NCBI GenBank assembly: GCA_945869965.1
Contig: CAMBRC010000001.1
Span: 62,001 to 126,000, forward strand
Source of the DNA: Asaia bogorensis
GTDB taxonomy: Bacteria; Pseudomonadota; Alphaproteobacteria; Acetobacterales; Acetobacteraceae
Direction of reading: 5' to 3'
Length of the DNA: 64,000 nt
The notes below the pieces were generated by a model that made no database searches, was not told the DNA's origin, and saw nothing but the letters and a program-made list of their open reading frames with translations. A program made the position numbers and the translations under genes. Shown here in pieces: positions 17,910-25,590 of this stretch. The first letter of the stretch is position 1, and each line of letters starts with the position of its first letter.

Positions 17910-18764
17910 TTACGGCAACCCCACCCCCGCCACCTCAACCCGTATCGCCTCGATCGCCCCATCCCGCTTATCCGCCATCGCCGGCCCGCTTGCGGTACTG
18001 GTGCATATATACAACGTCCTACGATCCTCCCCGCCCAGCATGCACGCAAACGCATGCCGCCCCGGCTTCATGGGGATCGTCTGCACAATCCCTTTCCCCT
18101 CGATCGCCCTGATCGCCCGATGCCCCCGCGGATCGGCCACCCAAATCCCACCCTCCGCATCCAGGCAGATGCCATCAGGGAAAACGTCATCGAACTGCCA
18201 GAACAACCGCCGGTTCGAAAGCCCGCCATCCGCCCCGATGTCAAAACTCGTCAACCGCTTGCCCACCGTCTCGCCGATGATCAGCCGCTTGCCATCCGGC
18301 GTGATCACCGCCCCGTTCGGAAACATCAGGCCATCCGCCGCCGCATGCACGCTGCCATCAAGGTCAACCCGCACCAAAGTCGCCGGCCGCTCCGCCTCGC
18401 CTTTGTGCCGGTCAAACCCGAAATTCCCGACATACGCGCGCCCCACCGCATCCACCACCATGTCGTTGCACGGCCCGCTCGCCAACCCCGACAAATCCGC
18501 AACCTTCGTCAATTCACCCTTATCCAACCGCATCAGCGAGCGGTCGAGCATCGACACCACCAGCATCGTCCCGTCCGGCCGCCACCCCAAGCCCGACGGC
18601 TGCTGCGGCACATGCGCCATCGTCTCCGCCCAGCCCTCCGGCGTCAGCGCCATCACCCGATGCGTATAGAAATCCGAAAACCATAGCCGCCCCTGGTGCC
18701 ATCGCGGCCCCTCCGGAAAGGTCAACCCGGACAACACCGTTTCCAAACCGCCATGCGTGGCCAT
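17910..18764 (-). CDS. SMP-30/gluconolactonase-like beta-propeller hydrolase
   Basis: The 284-residue protein has the SMP-30/LRE features FPEGPRWHQGRLWFSDF (residues 15-31) with the metal-binding Glu, a central GPCNDMVVD with the Asn/Asp ligands, and later FPNGAVITPDGKRL and FPDGICLDAEGGIWVA. Family members are metal-dependent lactonases or esterases. It sits between the SDR/acylase pair and a divergent crotonase. Together with the Ntn hydrolase it suggests handling of lactones or acyl-lactones, but no specific substrate can be claimed. Confidence 0.87.
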   Translation of the reverse strand: MATHGGLETVLSGLTFPEGPRWHQGRLWFSDFYTHRVMALTPEGWAETMAHVPQQPSGLGWRPDGTMLVVSMLDRSLMRLDKGELTKVADLSGLASGPCNDMVVDAVGRAYVGNFGFDRHKGEAERPATLVRVDLDGSVHAAADGLMFPNGAVITPDGKRLIIGETVGKRLTSFDIGADGGLSNRRLFWQFDDVFPDGICLDAEGGIWVADPRGHRAIRAIEGKGIVQTIPMKPGRHAFACMLGGEDRRTLYICTSTASGPAMADKRDGAIEAIRVEVAGVGLP

Positions 18765-18850
18765 GCGCGTTACTCCCGGGCTAGTTTCTTCCCGGTGAGC
18801 CTAACCACAATCCGCGCCACGACAAGGCGCCCGCACGAGGAAACCACGCC

Positions 18851-19711
18851 ATGGCCGACCAAACCTACGAGACCGTCCTCTACCAAACCCCCGCCCCCGG
18901 CATCGCCCGCATCGTCATGAACCGCCCCGAAGCGCGCAACGCCCAGAACCTCACCATGACCTACGACCTCAACGCCGCCTTCGACCGCGCCGTCGCCGAC
19001 GAAGCCATCAAGGTCATCATCGTCGCAGGTGCGGACCCGCACTTCTCCTCCGGCCACGACCTGCGCCCCGGCGGCCGCAACAAGGCCGGCATCGACTTCC
19101 CCGCCCTGGGCACCTGGGGCGGCTTCGAGGAAGGCGGCGCCCACGGCCGCATGGCCCGCGAACAGGAAATCTACCTCCAGATCACCCGCCGCTGGCGCAA
19201 CCTGGCCAAGCCCACCATCGCCGAAATCCAAGGCCGCTGCATCGCCGGCGGCCTCATGATCGCCTGGGCCTGCGACCTCATCATCGCCAGCGACGACGCC
19301 TCCTTCTGCGACCCCGTCGTCACCATGGGCGTCTGCGGCGTCGAATGGTTCGCCCACCCCTGGGAACTCGGCGCCCGCAAAGCCAAGGAATTCCTCTTCA
19401 CCGCCGACACCTGGTCCTCCCAGGAAGCCCACCGCCTCGGCATGGTCAACCACGTCGTCCCCCGCGCCGACCTCTCCAGCTTCACCCTCGCCCTGGCCGC
19501 GAAAATCGCCACCAAACCCACCTTCGCCCTCAAAACCACCAAGGAAGCCGTCAACCGCGCCACCGACGCCCAGGGCCAACCCGAAGCCATGGAACACGCC
19601 TTCGCCCTGCACCAACTCTGCCACGCCCACAACCAAATGATGTTCGGCATCGCCGTCGACCCGGGCGGGCTGCCAAGCGCGGTGAAGGGCAAGGCGCCGA
19701 CGGGTGGCTGA
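18851..19711 (+). CDS. Crotonase-family protein lacking both catalytic glutamates
   Basis: The 286-residue protein is clearly crotonase-fold: RIVMNRPEARNAQN (residues 20-33), the oxyanion element FSSGHDL, and IQGRCIAGGLMIAWACDLIIAS. The first catalytic Glu is replaced within GGLMIAW and the second region reads DPVVTMGVCGVEW, without the usual Glu. It may therefore catalyse isomerisation, hydrolysis or another crotonase reaction rather than hydration. It is about 25 residues longer than typical hydratases because of an insert near GGRNKAGIDFPALGTWGG. Codons are almost all C-ending. It stands alone, divergent from the lactonase gene. Confidence 0.87.
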   Translation: MADQTYETVLYQTPAPGIARIVMNRPEARNAQNLTMTYDLNAAFDRAVADEAIKVIIVAGADPHFSSGHDLRPGGRNKAGIDFPALGTWGGFEEGGAHGRMAREQEIYLQITRRWRNLAKPTIAEIQGRCIAGGLMIAWACDLIIASDDASFCDPVVTMGVCGVEWFAHPWELGARKAKEFLFTADTWSSQEAHRLGMVNHVVPRADLSSFTLALAAKIATKPTFALKTTKEAVNRATDAQGQPEAMEHAFALHQLCHAHNQMMFGIAVDPGGLPSAVKGKAPTGG

Positions 19712-19723
19712 AGAAAGGCAAGG

Positions 19724-19771
19724 CCAGGGGCGTTGCCCCTGGACCCCACTGGGGCGTCGCCCCAGACCCCA
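19724..19771. repeat. CCAGGGGC-type palindrome pair, copy 1
   Basis: Two adjacent perfect hairpins are present: CCAGGGGCGTTGCCCCTGG (19724-19742) and CTGGGGCGTCGCCCCAG (19749-19765). They lie just after the crotonase stop. The same class of palindromes occurs at 21482, 28661 and, degenerate, 39361. Confidence 0.8.
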
Positions 19772-19917
19772 TCCGCAGCGACAAACCCCCTACCAGCCGT
19801 CATCCCGACCGAAGGGAGGGATCCACGCTTTCCCGCCCCCACAAGCCCGCCCGTGGCGATACTTCCCCGGCAACCGCCCTCCGGTATGATCTCGTCACAC
19901 CACCGGGAGCCGCCACG

Positions 19918-20211
19918 ATGCCCGCCGTCCAGAAACGCACCATCAGCCTAACCGCCGACCAGCCCCGCACCGTCGACCAACGCGACGCCGCCGGTGGCTA
20001 CGCCTCAGCCAGCGAGGTCGTCCGCGCTGGCCTGCGCGCTCTCCAGGAACGCGACGCCGCCATCGAACGCTGGCTGCACATCGATTTAGCCCCTGTCGCC
20101 GGCGCCATGCGCGCCAACCCAAACCGCGCCCTGTCCGCCGACGAGGTCGCCACCGCCCTGGCCGCTCATCATGCCACGCGCCGCCGAAAGCGGAGCCCGC
20201 ATGATGCATAA
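19918..20211 (+). CDS. parD: ParD-family antitoxin (type II toxin-antitoxin)
   Basis: The 97-residue protein begins with KRTISLTADQ and continues with GGYASASEVVRAGLRALQERD (about residues 24-44), the ribbon-helix-helix pattern of ParD antitoxins. The C-terminal part, which normally wraps the toxin, contains ANPNRALSADEVATALAAHH. Such antitoxins bind ParE and repress their own promoter. No intact toxin follows; a broken ParE remnant starts at the end of this gene. The antitoxin itself looks intact. Confidence 0.82.
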   Translation: MPAVQKRTISLTADQPRTVDQRDAAGGYASASEVVRAGLRALQERDAAIERWLHIDLAPVAGAMRANPNRALSADEVATALAAHHATRRRKRSPHDA

Positions 20212-20298
20212 GGTCTCTTCACTCCCGAAGCCGCCCCCGGCCTGTGGCCGTCTACGGCCTCATTGCCAACGCCGCCGCGTCCGCTCCCTCACCAACTT
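20201..20298 (+). pseudogene. Decayed ParE toxin remnant
   Basis: A putative start ATGATGCATAAGGTC overlaps the antitoxin stop, as in intact parDE operons, giving MMHKV. A shift of frame then gives FTPEAAPGLWP, and a second shift gives VYGLIANAAASAP. Joined, these match the N-terminus of ParE/RelE-type toxins, where a beta strand ending FTPEA leads into a helix with a VYxxIA pattern. Similarity ends near 20298, right where the abortive-infection gene's stop begins. The toxin is therefore frameshifted twice and truncated. Identification rests on pattern matching by eye. Confidence 0.6.
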
Positions 20299-20301
20299 TG
20301 T

Positions 20302-21338
20302 TTAGAGGCGGCGGATGAGGTTTTTGATCCAAGACATACAATATTCAATTGCCCATTCGGTCTGATGGCGAGCTAGGTTTGGCATCTGACCGCTGCCTGG
20401 ACCATGCCCAAATGGATTACGGATATGCGTAAAAAATTCCTTCAAAATTACGCCTTCCCAGTTTGTTATAAATTGATTAGCATTCGCCGCTAGATTATCA
20501 ATGTAATTGTGAGCACCTTTTTCTTTTCCGCTTGTCCATCCCTTACGTTCTGAGATGATTTTGATTGTACTTTCAAGGGCACGAGCGGCAAAAAAGGCTG
20601 GGGCTCGGCCATCTGAGTCGCGAAGGTCGAGCGCTTCCTTCATGTCCATATCAACATTCTCCCATGGAGGCGAAGCCACCAGGGCCCAAAAAGGTGATTC
20701 GATCTTTCTCTGAACAAGGTCGTCGGTTAATAGCTGGATGTACCCATTGTGGTAGTTGAGTGGGTAGCCCGCTTGCCGCAATCGTCCATTCAACTCTTCA
20801 ACGGCTGCCTGAAACTCGGTAATTAGCTTTGCCCGATGCTTAACAAAAATTTCCTTCGAATTTCCTTGTGACTGAATCGTCGGCCGAGAGGAACCGACGA
20901 TGACTGGGAATACTGGAATCGGCTGCGCGTTGATAGCTGCAATCTCGTTCTCGCGCTCTCGGAACCCCAATTCGATGAGGCTGAGACGTTCTTTGATGTG
21001 CACGTCTGGCACTCCGCTGACAGGTAGAGTCAGCCAATTCTCGCAGACATTCACCACGTGTGTCTGCTAGTTTGCAAGCTAGTATTGCCATTAAAAGTAG
21101 ACTGATAGGAGAACCATTGAGCCGACAGCTCCCGAACTCCCAATTCACGGGAAAGTAAGCCGTGAAGTCGGGTCCAATACGCAACCGCACGCTTATCCTC
21201 TGCTCCACCTATATAATAGGGATAAATATCCTCCGAAAGAATGCGAAATGTTTGTATTAGGACCCGACTATCTCGCGGTTCGAAATTGTTACGAATTTCG
21301 ATGCCTTCATAGCGCCGCGCGAATATATCTACGAGCAT
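20302..21338 (-). pseudogene. AbiJ-NTD4 / HEPN abortive-infection protein, split by one frameshift
   Basis: The N-terminal piece starts at ATG 21338 (MLVDIFARRYEG) and stops at 21051. The rest continues in another frame from about 21057 (VNVCENWL) to 20302. Joined, about 345 residues match the AbiJ-NTD4 family: FRILSEDIYPYYIGG, LHGLLSRELGVRELS and HIKERLSLIELGFRERE in the N-terminal half. The C-terminal half has YPLNYHNGYIQL, AARALESTIKIISERKGWT, GAHNYIDNLA and HIRNPFGHGPG. RNPFGH fits the R-x4-H ribonuclease motif of HEPN domains. AbiJ-type proteins are phage-defence effectors. GC content is visibly lower than in all surrounding genes, suggesting horizontal arrival. A sequencing error at 21053 would restore an intact gene. 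Confidence 0.8.
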
Positions 21339-21481
21339 TCCAAATTAGACCAGAACCGGAAAGTGATCGCAAGCGGAGAGCGCTTTACCGATGAACGCCA
21401 CATTCCGAGCCCTGCGTTACCTGTTGAGCCCTCCGCATCTGGCCCAGCCGTCGAATCCGACTATTCTTCAAGAACAAAGGT

Positions 21482-21522
21482 CCAGGGGCTTGGCCCCTGG
21501 CGGGTCCAGGGCAGAGCCCTGG
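21482..21522. repeat. CCAGGGGC-type palindrome pair, copy 2
   Basis: Hairpins CCAGGGGCTTGGCCCCTGG (21482-21500) and CCAGGGCAGAGCCCTGG (21506-21522) lie between the start of the abortive-infection gene and the 3' end of the dioxygenase gene. The rest of the 193-base gap shows nothing recognisable apart from a TAATTT that could be a -10 element for the defence gene. Confidence 0.8.
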
Positions 21523-21531
21523 CCTTCCTCC

Positions 21532-22536
21532 CTACCCCAACCGCTCCAACAACCCCATCGCCCGCGCCCGCTTCCCCGCATCCGGATCATTCTGCGTGAT
21601 CCGCAGCAACACATGCCGCGCCGCCGCATCCCCGGCCTCCGCCAGCGCAAACGCCACCTCGTCCCGCTGGTTGAAGTATTTCATGTCGTACTCCACATGC
21701 CGCGTCCCAGGCCGCCGCCAGTAATACTGCAACCGGTCCGACGACCACTCCGCATAAATCTCCTCCCAGCTCAGCGCCGTCACAAACGGCTTGCAGCTCG
21801 CCGGCGTGATCGGATCGGACGCGCGCTGAAACCGGAAATCCGCTGACAGCCGCAGCCGATTGGTCAAATTCGGCGACCCCCGATGCACCGTCAGGCTATG
21901 GAAAACCACCACATCCCCGGCCGCGAAATCCCCGCCGCGCCACGCCCCCTCCAGCGGATCAGCCACCTCCAGCGCCGTGGCCGCATGCTGCGAAATCTTG
22001 AACTCCCGCACCCCAGCGAGATGCGACCCCTCCGCCACCTGCAGCGCCCCCAACGCGGCCGGACAATCCCCCAGCGGCGTCCACAGCGTAAACACCTCGG
22101 TCGTCCCCTGGACATAGGGATAATCCTGGTGCGGCGCCGTGGTCAGCGCATCGCTTTCGGGAAAGAAGATGCGCGGGATCAACCGCGGCCGCGGCAGCAC
22201 CGCCTCGCCCAGCACCCGCTCGAACAAATCGATGACCGCCGGATGGTGCTGCAACTCATGCAGCGCCTGCAGCCGGTAGATCTCGCCCAGCGTCGCCAGA
22301 TACCCCGGCTCGGGATCGGTGCAGGACGCCGAAACATCCGCCACCGCCTCCCCCACCGGATGCGCCGCATCCAGCCACCCGGCCCGCGCCGCAATCCCCA
22401 GCGCCTGCCCCGCCAGCCCCATCACCACATCGCGCGGAATCAGGCCGCGAATGAACAGATACCCGTCCCGCGCCAGCAGCACCCGCAGCACGGCGGTGTC
22501 AGCCAGCACGGTGGTTGAATCGCGAAAACGCTCCAT
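21532..22536 (-). CDS. Phytanoyl-CoA dioxygenase (PhyH) family protein
   Basis: The 334-residue Fe(II)/2-oxoglutarate dioxygenase has the metal triad in HQDYPYVQG (His and Asp) and the distal His in VFHSLTVHRGSPN. The 2-oxoglutarate-binding Arg is in NRLRLSADFR. The family hydroxylates varied small molecules; phytanoyl-CoA is only the namesake substrate. ATG 22536 follows GCAGGAGC with suitable spacing, better than the ATG 18 bases upstream. It is a single gene between two AT-richer stretches. Confidence 0.87.
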   Translation of the reverse strand: MERFRDSTTVLADTAVLRVLLARDGYLFIRGLIPRDVVMGLAGQALGIAARAGWLDAAHPVGEAVADVSASCTDPEPGYLATLGEIYRLQALHELQHHPAVIDLFERVLGEAVLPRPRLIPRIFFPESDALTTAPHQDYPYVQGTTEVFTLWTPLGDCPAALGALQVAEGSHLAGVREFKISQHAATALEVADPLEGAWRGGDFAAGDVVVFHSLTVHRGSPNLTNRLRLSADFRFQRASDPITPASCKPFVTALSWEEIYAEWSSDRLQYYWRRPGTRHVEYDMKYFNQRDEVAFALAEAGDAAARHVLLRITQNDPDAGKRARAMGLLERLG

Positions 22537-22673
22537 CGCACGCTCCTGCCGCATCCGGTCAAAATGCTAGATCGGGACCGCACCGGATGGCAAGACGGCG
22601 CGCACGGCAGCCATGCAAATTTGCCGGGTAAAGGATTTTGCACCGTCTGAGTTAGTTACGTATAATAATTTTT

Positions 22674-23240
22674 ATGGAACCCATGCACACCCCCCTCCTG
22701 GCCCCGGCGGCCCCCAGCATCGCTGCTGGGATACGTACGCCCGCCGCCGCGCGCGCCCTGTTGGCGGTCCTGCTCGCCCCGCTCTTCGCCCTCATGGACC
22801 AGGCTGTCGCCCGCATATTCGTCCGCCTCGAAGATCTCCTGGCCCAGTTCCAGGCCGGCACCCTGCCCGTCCCCGCCGCGCAATCGCCCGCCCGCGACAC
22901 AAGCCCGCACAGCGCCCGCATTGCGCCGGAAGCCGCCCCCACCCCGTCCTGGCTCGCCGATCTCATCACCCTGGCCGCGCGCGACACCGCGCCCACCCGG
23001 CGGCACCGAGCGCCCCAGCCACTTCGCCCGCAACCGGCCAAAGCCCCTCAACCGCCCACCATCGGGGCCCCCGCATGGCGGGCCGCGACCGGCGCTTCGC
23101 GCACGGCCCGCATCGCCGATCCATCCCATAGCGCCACACAACCGCACGGCATCCGCGCCCGCGACAGCCCCGCCGTCAAAACTGGTGCTCGCGAAGCGAG
23201 GAGTGGCGCGGCTATATTATTACGATATCAAAACAAATAG
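22674..23240 (+). CDS. Hypothetical Pro/Ala-rich protein
   Basis: This 188-residue product is not recognised. The N-terminal third can form a hydrophobic or amphipathic helix (ALLAVLLAPLFALMDQAVARIF, residues 27-48, interrupted here only by ordinary polar residues). The rest is rich in Pro, Ala and Arg and probably disordered. The start region is AT-rich (GTATAATAAT just upstream resembles a -10 box) and there is no clear ribosome site. ATG 22683 is an alternative start. The reverse strand is also open, so it could be a chance frame; the AT-rich flanks on both sides favour a real gene modestly. Confidence 0.45.
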   Translation: MEPMHTPLLAPAAPSIAAGIRTPAAARALLAVLLAPLFALMDQAVARIFVRLEDLLAQFQAGTLPVPAAQSPARDTSPHSARIAPEAAPTPSWLADLITLAARDTAPTRRHRAPQPLRPQPAKAPQPPTIGAPAWRAATGASRTARIADPSHSATQPHGIRARDSPAVKTGAREARSGAAILLRYQNK

Positions 23241-23244
23241 CCAC

Positions 23245-24408
23245 TCACCCCCACTTCCCGTCCAGCACCCGCTTGCCAATCGTCATCCGATGCACCTCGG
23301 ACGGCCCCTCATAGATCCGCATCGTCCGAACCTTCGATGCCATCAGCTGCAACGGCAGTTCCTTGGTCATCCCCATCGCCCCATGCGCCTGCATCGCGTG
23401 GTCGATGATCTCGCTCGCCATCTCGGTGGCATAGACCTTGATCATCGACGCCTCGGTGCGAACATTCTGCCCGGCATCGTATTTCGCCGCCGCATCCATC
23501 ACCATCAGCCGGCAGGCATGGATCTTCGTCGCGGCATCGGACACCCACCACTGGATCGCCTGCCGCTCCGAAAGCTTCGCCCCGAACGTCGTCCGGTTGC
23601 GCGCATGCTCGCACAGCATCGCCAACGCCCGCACTGACATGCCGATGCACCAGGCCCCCATCTGCAACCGCCGCACGATCAGCCGAAGCTGCATCGGCGC
23701 GAACCCCTTCCCTGGCGCGCCCAGCACCTGGCTCGCTGGCACCCGGCAATCCTCGAACACCAGCTCATACGTCCGCTGCCCGCCGATCATCTGGATTTCG
23801 CGCTCGATGATGAAGCCTTTGGCCCCCTTCTCCACAATGAACGCCGTCACCCCGTCCTGCCGCTTGCCGTCCCCGGTCCGCGCCATGACGATGATGAAAT
23901 CGGCATAGGGCACCCGGCTGACCCAGATCTTGCGCCCGTTGATGACCCAGTCATCACCGTCCTGCACCGCCCGCGTGATCATTCCCGCGGGATCGCCACC
24001 GGCCCCAGGCTCGGAAATCGCAATCGCCGACTTCGCCGTCCCCGCCGCGTACGGCTCCATATACTTCTTGCGCTGCTCGGGGCTCGCCACCGCCAGCAGC
24101 ATGTGCAGGTTGGGACTATCCGGCGGAAAGGTGAACGGAAAGGCACACCGCCCCAGCTCCTCGTTCATCCCCATCAGCGCCACCGCCGGCAGATTGGCCC
24201 CGCCAATCTCCTCCGGCACATCCAGCGCCCACAGCCCCAACTCCTTGCAGCGGGCCAGCAGCTTCTCTTCTTCCGCGTCCGACAGCCCCGCCTTGCCCCC
24301 CGCCGCCTCGCGCGCCAACACCGCGCGTTCCAGCGGGATCAACTCCTGGTCGACGAATTTCGCCACCAGGTCTTTCAGCATGCGGTGCTCTTCAGACAAC
24401 TCGGACAT
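23245..24408 (-). CDS. Acyl-CoA dehydrogenase
   Basis: The 387-residue acyl-CoA dehydrogenase contains AIAISEPGAGGDPAGM (FAD/substrate contact), WVINGRKIWVSRVPYADF, the helix signature RNRTTFGAKLSERQAIQWWVSDAA and the C-terminal RIYEGPSEVHRMTIGKRVL. It resembles the ACAD10/11-like or short-branched group, but chain specificity is not readable. Start 24408 is supported by AGGAGGAACC upstream. It is the first of three closely spaced leftward genes in transcript direction relative to its own end, with a serine hydrolase 51 bases before its start. Confidence 0.92.
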   Translation of the reverse strand: MSELSEEHRMLKDLVAKFVDQELIPLERAVLAREAAGGKAGLSDAEEEKLLARCKELGLWALDVPEEIGGANLPAVALMGMNEELGRCAFPFTFPPDSPNLHMLLAVASPEQRKKYMEPYAAGTAKSAIAISEPGAGGDPAGMITRAVQDGDDWVINGRKIWVSRVPYADFIIVMARTGDGKRQDGVTAFIVEKGAKGFIIEREIQMIGGQRTYELVFEDCRVPASQVLGAPGKGFAPMQLRLIVRRLQMGAWCIGMSVRALAMLCEHARNRTTFGAKLSERQAIQWWVSDAATKIHACRLMVMDAAAKYDAGQNVRTEASMIKVYATEMASEIIDHAMQAHGAMGMTKELPLQLMASKVRTMRIYEGPSEVHRMTIGKRVLDGKWG

Positions 24409-24459
24409 CGGACGGTTCCTCCTGTCGCCATTCTCGCCGTCCCGGCTCAACCCGGCAAG

Positions 24460-25581
24460 TCAGTCGATGATGGAGGAATGCACCAAATTGCTGACCACCT
24501 CGGTCCGCGTGTCATGCCAGTCCTCGGGATGCCGCCCATTGGTCAGATACGCCATCGACACCCCGCTATCCGGATCACCCCAGCAGAACGACGACCCCGC
24601 CCCGCCATGGCCAAACGTCCGAGGATGCCCGATCGACCCGGTCCCCCGCGCCGACTCCGAAAAGCTGCGCACATACGGCCCCAGCCCGCGATGCATCGGC
24701 CGCCCGGACTGCAGGTCAAGCCGCTCGCCGGTGAAATCCCGTGTCACGTACTGGATCGTCCGCGGCGACAACAGCCGAACCCCGCCCAGCCGCCCGCCCT
24801 GCACCAGCATCTGGTAGAACGCCGCCATCGCCCGTGCTGTCGCATAGCCACCACCACCGGGAATGCCCGCCGCCCGATGCGCATCGGTACTTTCCGGCAT
24901 TCGCGCCCGCATCCCGCCCGCACCGTCCGGCTCGTGCATCTCAACCGCCCGGCCATGCTCGTCGCCGACCAGCCCGATCTTCAACTCGTCCGACAACCCC
25001 AATGGCGCGATGATCCGGCTGCGGATGAAGGCGCGGAAATCCTCCCCGGTGATCGCCTCGATCATCGCCGCCATCACCCAATGGGCGGAGCTGCCATGGT
25101 ACTGAAGCCGCGACCCCGCCGCCCATTCCGGCTGGATGTCACAGACTACTTGCCGCAACACGGCATGATCGGCCCAGGCCTCCGGCGGGATCACCGCCGA
25201 GGGAAACCCGCCTTGGTGAGTCAGCGCCTGGAAGATGGTGATCTCGCCTTTTCGATGCTTCTCGAAGCCCGGCAGATGATCCGCGATCCGGTCATGAAAC
25301 CGCAGCTTGCCCTGTTCCATCAGATGCCAGATCGCCGAGGCCGTCGGCACCTTGGTGTTGGAGTACAACAGGAACAACGAGCGATCGGTGGCTGGCACCC
25401 CGATCCGGGCCTCCCCGAACGACCGAAACAGGGCCAGCCGCCCGCGCCGGGCGACGGCGAATTGCGCGCCGGGATAGTGACCGGCCTTCACCTGTTCAGC
25501 GATGTAGCTGGATGCCCGCTCCAAAGCGGCGGGGTCGAGCCCGAGCGAGGACGGATCGGCGTCTTGAAGCGGAAAACCCAT
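24460..25581 (-). CDS. Class C beta-lactamase-like serine hydrolase
   Basis: The 373-residue protein of the beta-lactamase/EstB/D-aminopeptidase group has the SxxK motif SNTK (Ser74, Lys77). The second motif is YHGSS (Tyr161, in place of YxN) and the third is FGHGGAGS (HxG type). There is no signal peptide, which argues for a cytoplasmic esterase or amidase rather than antibiotic resistance. It lies ten bases downstream of the amidase gene in the same orientation. Confidence 0.85.
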   Translation of the reverse strand: MGFPLQDADPSSLGLDPAALERASSYIAEQVKAGHYPGAQFAVARRGRLALFRSFGEARIGVPATDRSLFLLYSNTKVPTASAIWHLMEQGKLRFHDRIADHLPGFEKHRKGEITIFQALTHQGGFPSAVIPPEAWADHAVLRQVVCDIQPEWAAGSRLQYHGSSAHWVMAAMIEAITGEDFRAFIRSRIIAPLGLSDELKIGLVGDEHGRAVEMHEPDGAGGMRARMPESTDAHRAAGIPGGGGYATARAMAAFYQMLVQGGRLGGVRLLSPRTIQYVTRDFTGERLDLQSGRPMHRGLGPYVRSFSESARGTGSIGHPRTFGHGGAGSSFCWGDPDSGVSMAYLTNGRHPEDWHDTRTEVVSNLVHSSIID

Positions 25582-25590
25582 CTTCGTATC

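Noticed and set aside
21040-21070. Programmed ribosomal frameshift in the AbiJ-like gene
   Set aside because: No slippery heptamer or downstream stem was seen at the junction; a mutation or sequencing error is simpler.
24460-25581. Antibiotic-resistance beta-lactamase
   Set aside because: The protein has the serine-hydrolase motifs but no signal peptide and an altered second motif, and it sits in a catabolic operon; an esterase or amidase role fits better.
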